Assembly: GCA_945637645.1 (NCBI GenBank)
Contig: CALZDK010000098.1
Span: 1-7,358 of the forward strand
From: an uncultured Prevotella sp.
Lineage (GTDB): Bacteria > Bacteroidota > Bacteroidia > Bacteroidales > Bacteroidaceae
Direction of reading: 5' to 3'
Length of the DNA stretch: 7,358 nucleotides
The position numbers and the translations under genes were made by a program. Positions 5,061 through 7,358 of this stretch are shown here, one piece after another. Position 1 is the first letter of the stretch. The number at the start of each line of letters is the position of its first letter. A model generated the notes under the pieces. That model saw only the letters and a program-made list of their open reading frames with translations, ran no database searches and was not told the DNA's origin.

Positions 5061-6628
5061 TATCTATCGATATCCGGGATAACGAAGTCAACTGCTGCAC
5101 ATGTAGTCACCAAGTCGGCAATCTTCTGTCCGCGGAGCATCGAGTCGAGCGCACCTGTGAGCGAGAGTCCCATCGGACGCATCTTCAGTCGCCACGGGCT
5201 CTTGTCACCCTTTGAGTCGATATATACACCGAACTCGCCACTCGCACCCTCGACAGAGAAATACCACTGTCCCTCAGGCACCTTGATGATTGGTTTCTGC
5301 TTCACATAGAAGTCGCCCTCAGGAATGTTGTCAATGAGCTGCTCGATGATGTCGAGGCTCTGGTACATCTCCTCAATATGGATGAGGTAGCGGTCCATGG
5401 AGTCGCAACCTGTCATGGTTATCTCTCGCCAGTTCACCTTGTCATACATGTCGTAAGGATGACGCTTGCGGGTGTCATTACACCATCCGGCGGCACGTCC
5501 GGCAGGACCTGTAACGCCATAGCTGATGCAGTCCTCCAGTCCCATTACACCCACTTTCTCGAAGCGGTTGTGGGTGATGACGTTGTCGCCAAACACGTCC
5601 ATATACTCCTTTATCATCGGACGCAGGTACTTGCACAGTGCCTTGCAGTTCTGAACGAAGTTAGGATCGATGTCGTCCTGAAGTCCACCTATTCTATAAT
5701 AGTTCTGAATCAGTCGTCCACCCGTTGTTTCTTCCATCACGTTAAGCACATGCTCACGGTCGCGCATGCAATAGAGGAATGCCGTAAGGGCGCCGAGGTC
5801 CTGTGCACAACATCCGCAGTAGAGCAAGTGGGAGTCGAGACGCTGTAGCTCGTCCATTATGGTGCGTACATATTTTATGCGGTCGGTAAGCTCCACGCCA
5901 AGTGCCTCCTCCACAACTCCTACAAGTGCGTGGCGGTGCATCATGGCAGAGAGATAGTTCAGACGGTCGGTCAAAGCAAGTGTCTGTGGATAGGTATAGC
6001 CCTCACACATCTTCTCTATACCGCGGTGGATATATCCCAGATGCGGATAGATGCGCTTCACTATCTCACCGTCAACAACGGTTTGCAAGCGGAGCACACC
6101 GTGGGTCGATGGGTGCTGAGGACCGATGTTGATTACATACTCGTCGTCGGTGAAGAGCTTGCGCTGGCTGCAAACGAGCTGTCCGTCGGCATTGAGGCTA
6201 TAAACCTGAGTGTATTCTGGCTCCACATCGTCCTCAAGAGAGTAAGAGTCATCATACTTCCAGTCTTTGCGGAATGGGTAGCCCTTGAAGTCGTTGCGCA
6301 GGAAGAGTCGGCGCATGTCGGGGTGGTTGAGGAACTTGATGCCGTAGAAGTCAAACACTTCACGCTCAAGCAATTCTGCCACCTTCCAGAGGTTGCAAAC
6401 AGTAGGGATGACATAATCGTTTTCCCCTACCCTCTTTGCAATCATCTTCACGCTTGTGCGCTCCTTGGTGTCGGTATTCTCAAGAATGTAGATACATCCC
6501 AAACCTTCCTCGGCTCCGAAATCTTCGCCAACGATGGTCACGAGATAGTCAAAATGCTTCTTTTGCTTCAGGTTTGCCATTTCCTGGGCAAACTTGTCAA
6601 AGTCAAAAACGAGGTTGTTCAGTTTCAT
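5060..6628 (-). CDS. nuoCD: NADH-quinone oxidoreductase fused subunit C/D
   Basis: The 522-residue protein fuses the 30-kDa (NuoC) and 49-kDa (NuoD) subunits of the peripheral arm. The NuoC part (about 1-125) is short but carries the family signature from LEREVFDFYGIKFLNHPDMR (88-107) to GYPFRKDW (116-123). An acidic linker (about 124-160) leads to the NuoD part, which opens with INIGPQHPSTHGVLRL (166-181). By comparison with Thermus Nqo4, His176, Tyr225 (DRLNYLSA) and Asp277 (CCAQDLGALTAF) are the quinone-site residues, and all are kept. HRGIEK (201-206) and RIGG (312-315) are further NuoD landmarks. A Cys-x-Cys-Cys (271-274) just before Asp277 is unusual against the Thermus sequence. The ATG overlaps the nuoB stop (ATGA), with AGGAGG 7 nt upstream. 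E. coli also fuses these subunits, at about 600 residues, so this version has a smaller NuoC part. Confidence 0.97.
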   Translation of the reverse strand: MKLNNLVFDFDKFAQEMANLKQKKHFDYLVTIVGEDFGAEEGLGCIYILENTDTKERTSVKMIAKRVGENDYVIPTVCNLWKVAELLEREVFDFYGIKFLNHPDMRRLFLRNDFKGYPFRKDWKYDDSYSLEDDVEPEYTQVYSLNADGQLVCSQRKLFTDDEYVINIGPQHPSTHGVLRLQTVVDGEIVKRIYPHLGYIHRGIEKMCEGYTYPQTLALTDRLNYLSAMMHRHALVGVVEEALGVELTDRIKYVRTIMDELQRLDSHLLYCGCCAQDLGALTAFLYCMRDREHVLNVMEETTGGRLIQNYYRIGGLQDDIDPNFVQNCKALCKYLRPMIKEYMDVFGDNVITHNRFEKVGVMGLEDCISYGVTGPAGRAAGWCNDTRKRHPYDMYDKVNWREITMTGCDSMDRYLIHIEEMYQSLDIIEQLIDNIPEGDFYVKQKPIIKVPEGQWYFSVEGASGEFGVYIDSKGDKSPWRLKMRPMGLSLTGALDSMLRGQKIADLVTTCAAVDFVIPDIDR

Positions 6629-7323
6629 TTGCCTTCCTCCTGTTCCTTTTTAATGTTTTTCACAAAGTCCTCAGGCACATCGCCAACCACTGCCGGCTTC
6701 TTCCATCCCGCAGCAATAGCCTCGTTGGAGAGTCCTAACTCACGCTCCTCCTTGGTTTGCTTGTGGTTGGCACCGCCGAAGAACCTCTCTACCTTAACCT
6801 TGCGCTGCAGCTGCATCATACCGTAGAGGATAGCCTCCGGACGTGGAGGGCATCCAGGAATGTAAACATCCACCGGCACAATCTCGCTGATGCCTTTCAC
6901 CACGTTGTAGCTTGTCTTGAACGGACCGCCAGAGATGGTACATCCGCCAACTGCCACTACATACTTCGGTTCAGCCATCTCGTCATAAAGACGCTTGAAG
7001 GCAGGAGCCATCTTGTGGGTGATGGTGCCTGCCACCATGATAAGGTCTGCCTGACGTGGAGAGTTACGTGTTACCTCGAAACCGAAACGCGAGAAGTCGT
7101 AGCGGGCACAACCCACCGACATGAACTCTATACCACAGCAGCTCGTTCCGAAGGTCAGCGACCAGAGGGAGTTGCTGCGTCCCCAGTTGATGGCTTGGTC
7201 GAGAGAACCCACCACAACGTTGCAACCACCCTCGTGGAGCTCGTCGATGATTTTCTCCAAGCCTGCATTGTCCTTGAACTCGTCGTAGGGAATGCTCTTG
7301 ATTACAGGTTTCTTTACTTCCAT
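6625..7323 (-). CDS. nuoB: NADH-quinone oxidoreductase subunit B, N2 [4Fe-4S] cluster subunit
   Basis: NuoB (232 residues here) holds cluster N2, the last iron-sulfur centre before quinone. The ligands are all present: adjacent Cys62 and Cys63 in FGTSCCGIEFMSVG, Cys128 in VAVGGCTISGGPF and Cys158 in VYIPGCPPRPEA. GFEVTRNSPRQADLIMVAGT (81-100) and KMAPAFKRLYDEM (104-116) are family-typical. After residue 180 a charged tail of about 50 residues (ends in KKEQEEGK) is not part of the conserved core. I chose the ATG at 7323 (MEVKKP) over an in-frame TTG at 7344: AAGGAG lies 7 nt upstream of the ATG, and extension to TTG would add seven residues unlike the family. The gene overlaps the end of nuoA by 10 nt and nuoCD by 4 nt, suggesting coupled translation. 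Confidence 0.97.
   Translation of the reverse strand: MEVKKPVIKSIPYDEFKDNAGLEKIIDELHEGGCNVVVGSLDQAINWGRSNSLWSLTFGTSCCGIEFMSVGCARYDFSRFGFEVTRNSPRQADLIMVAGTITHKMAPAFKRLYDEMAEPKYVVAVGGCTISGGPFKTSYNVVKGISEIVPVDVYIPGCPPRPEAILYGMMQLQRKVKVERFFGGANHKQTKEERELGLSNEAIAAGWKKPAVVGDVPEDFVKNIKKEQEEGK
6636..6641 (-). promoter_or_regulatory. Ribosome binding site of nuoCD
   Basis: AGGAGG on the minus strand, 7 nt before the nuoCD ATG at 6628 and inside the last codons of nuoB. It is the strongest Shine-Dalgarno in the window, notable because Bacteroidales genes often lack one. Confidence 0.75.
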
Positions 7324-7358
7324 TCCAACGCTCCTTTCCGCCAAGCATACGCAAGGCC
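7314..7358 (-). CDS. nuoA: NADH-quinone oxidoreductase subunit A, C-terminal fragment (cut by window edge)
   Basis: The right edge holds the last 14 codons of nuoA plus TAA (7316-7314), in a frame different from nuoB. They read GLAYAWRKGALEWK, the well-known NuoA ending (the family ends in something like AYxWRKGALEW). NuoA is a three-helix membrane subunit lying beside NuoH and NuoJ near the quinone site. The fragment is too short for automatic gene calling, but the motif and its position directly before nuoB make it secure. Its stop lies inside the nuoB coding region, a 10-nt overlap. Confidence 0.93.
   Translation of the reverse strand, partial: GLAYAWRKGALEWK
7331..7336 (-). promoter_or_regulatory. 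Ribosome binding site of nuoB
   Basis: AAGGAG on the minus strand, 7 nt before the ATG at 7323 and inside the last codons of nuoA. It supports the ATG start over the upstream TTG at 7344, which would lie upstream of this site. Confidence 0.7.

Noticed and set aside
5930..6826. A 298-codon open frame on the plus strand
   Set aside because: It lies antisense to nuoCD and nuoB, which have full family motifs. Its translation shows no recognisable domain and is explained by codon bias on the opposite strand.
7324..7344. TTG start for a longer NuoB (and likewise TTG at 2505 for NuoL)
   Set aside because: The ATG starts have better family agreement; for nuoB a Shine-Dalgarno also sits between the TTG and the ATG.

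Overview
The window is the middle of a respiratory complex I (nuo) operon, read entirely from the minus strand. In transcription order (right to left) it holds the last 14 codons of nuoA, then nuoB, a fused nuoCD, nuoH, nuoI, nuoJ, nuoK, nuoL and the first 124 codons of nuoM. All complete genes are intact, and their key metal-binding and proton-channel residues are present. The protein sequences, the nuoCD fusion, the missing nuoE/F/G genes and the A-rich leaders suggest a member of the Bacteroidales (Bacteroides/Prevotella type). I cannot place it to genus from the sequence alone.

Layout: nuoA overlaps nuoB by 10 nt and nuoB overlaps nuoCD by 4 nt (ATGA). A 44-bp AT-rich gap with octamer repeats separates nuoCD from nuoH. 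A 40-bp gap with a second, AT-only-like octamer repeat separates nuoH from nuoI. nuoI, nuoJ, nuoK and nuoL follow with gaps of 18, 1 and 9 nt. A 130-bp gap then separates nuoL from nuoM; it carries a 104-bp inverted repeat whose arms are 16-bp tandem duplications. No stretch over 300 bases lacks a gene, and no tRNA, rRNA, mobile element or CRISPR was seen.

Function: NuoB, NuoCD and NuoI form the part of the peripheral arm that carries electrons through Fe-S clusters to the quinone site, which is formed with NuoH. NuoA, J, K, L and M belong to the membrane arm that moves protons. The NADH-oxidising module (NuoE, NuoF, NuoG) would normally be encoded between nuoCD and nuoH, but only 44 bp lie there. 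The complex is therefore probably the 11-subunit type, whose electron donor is not NADH through NuoF; a ferredoxin or flavodoxin is a reasonable guess.

The least explained structure is the pair of octamer repeat families that occupy exactly the three roomy junctions of an otherwise tightly packed operon.
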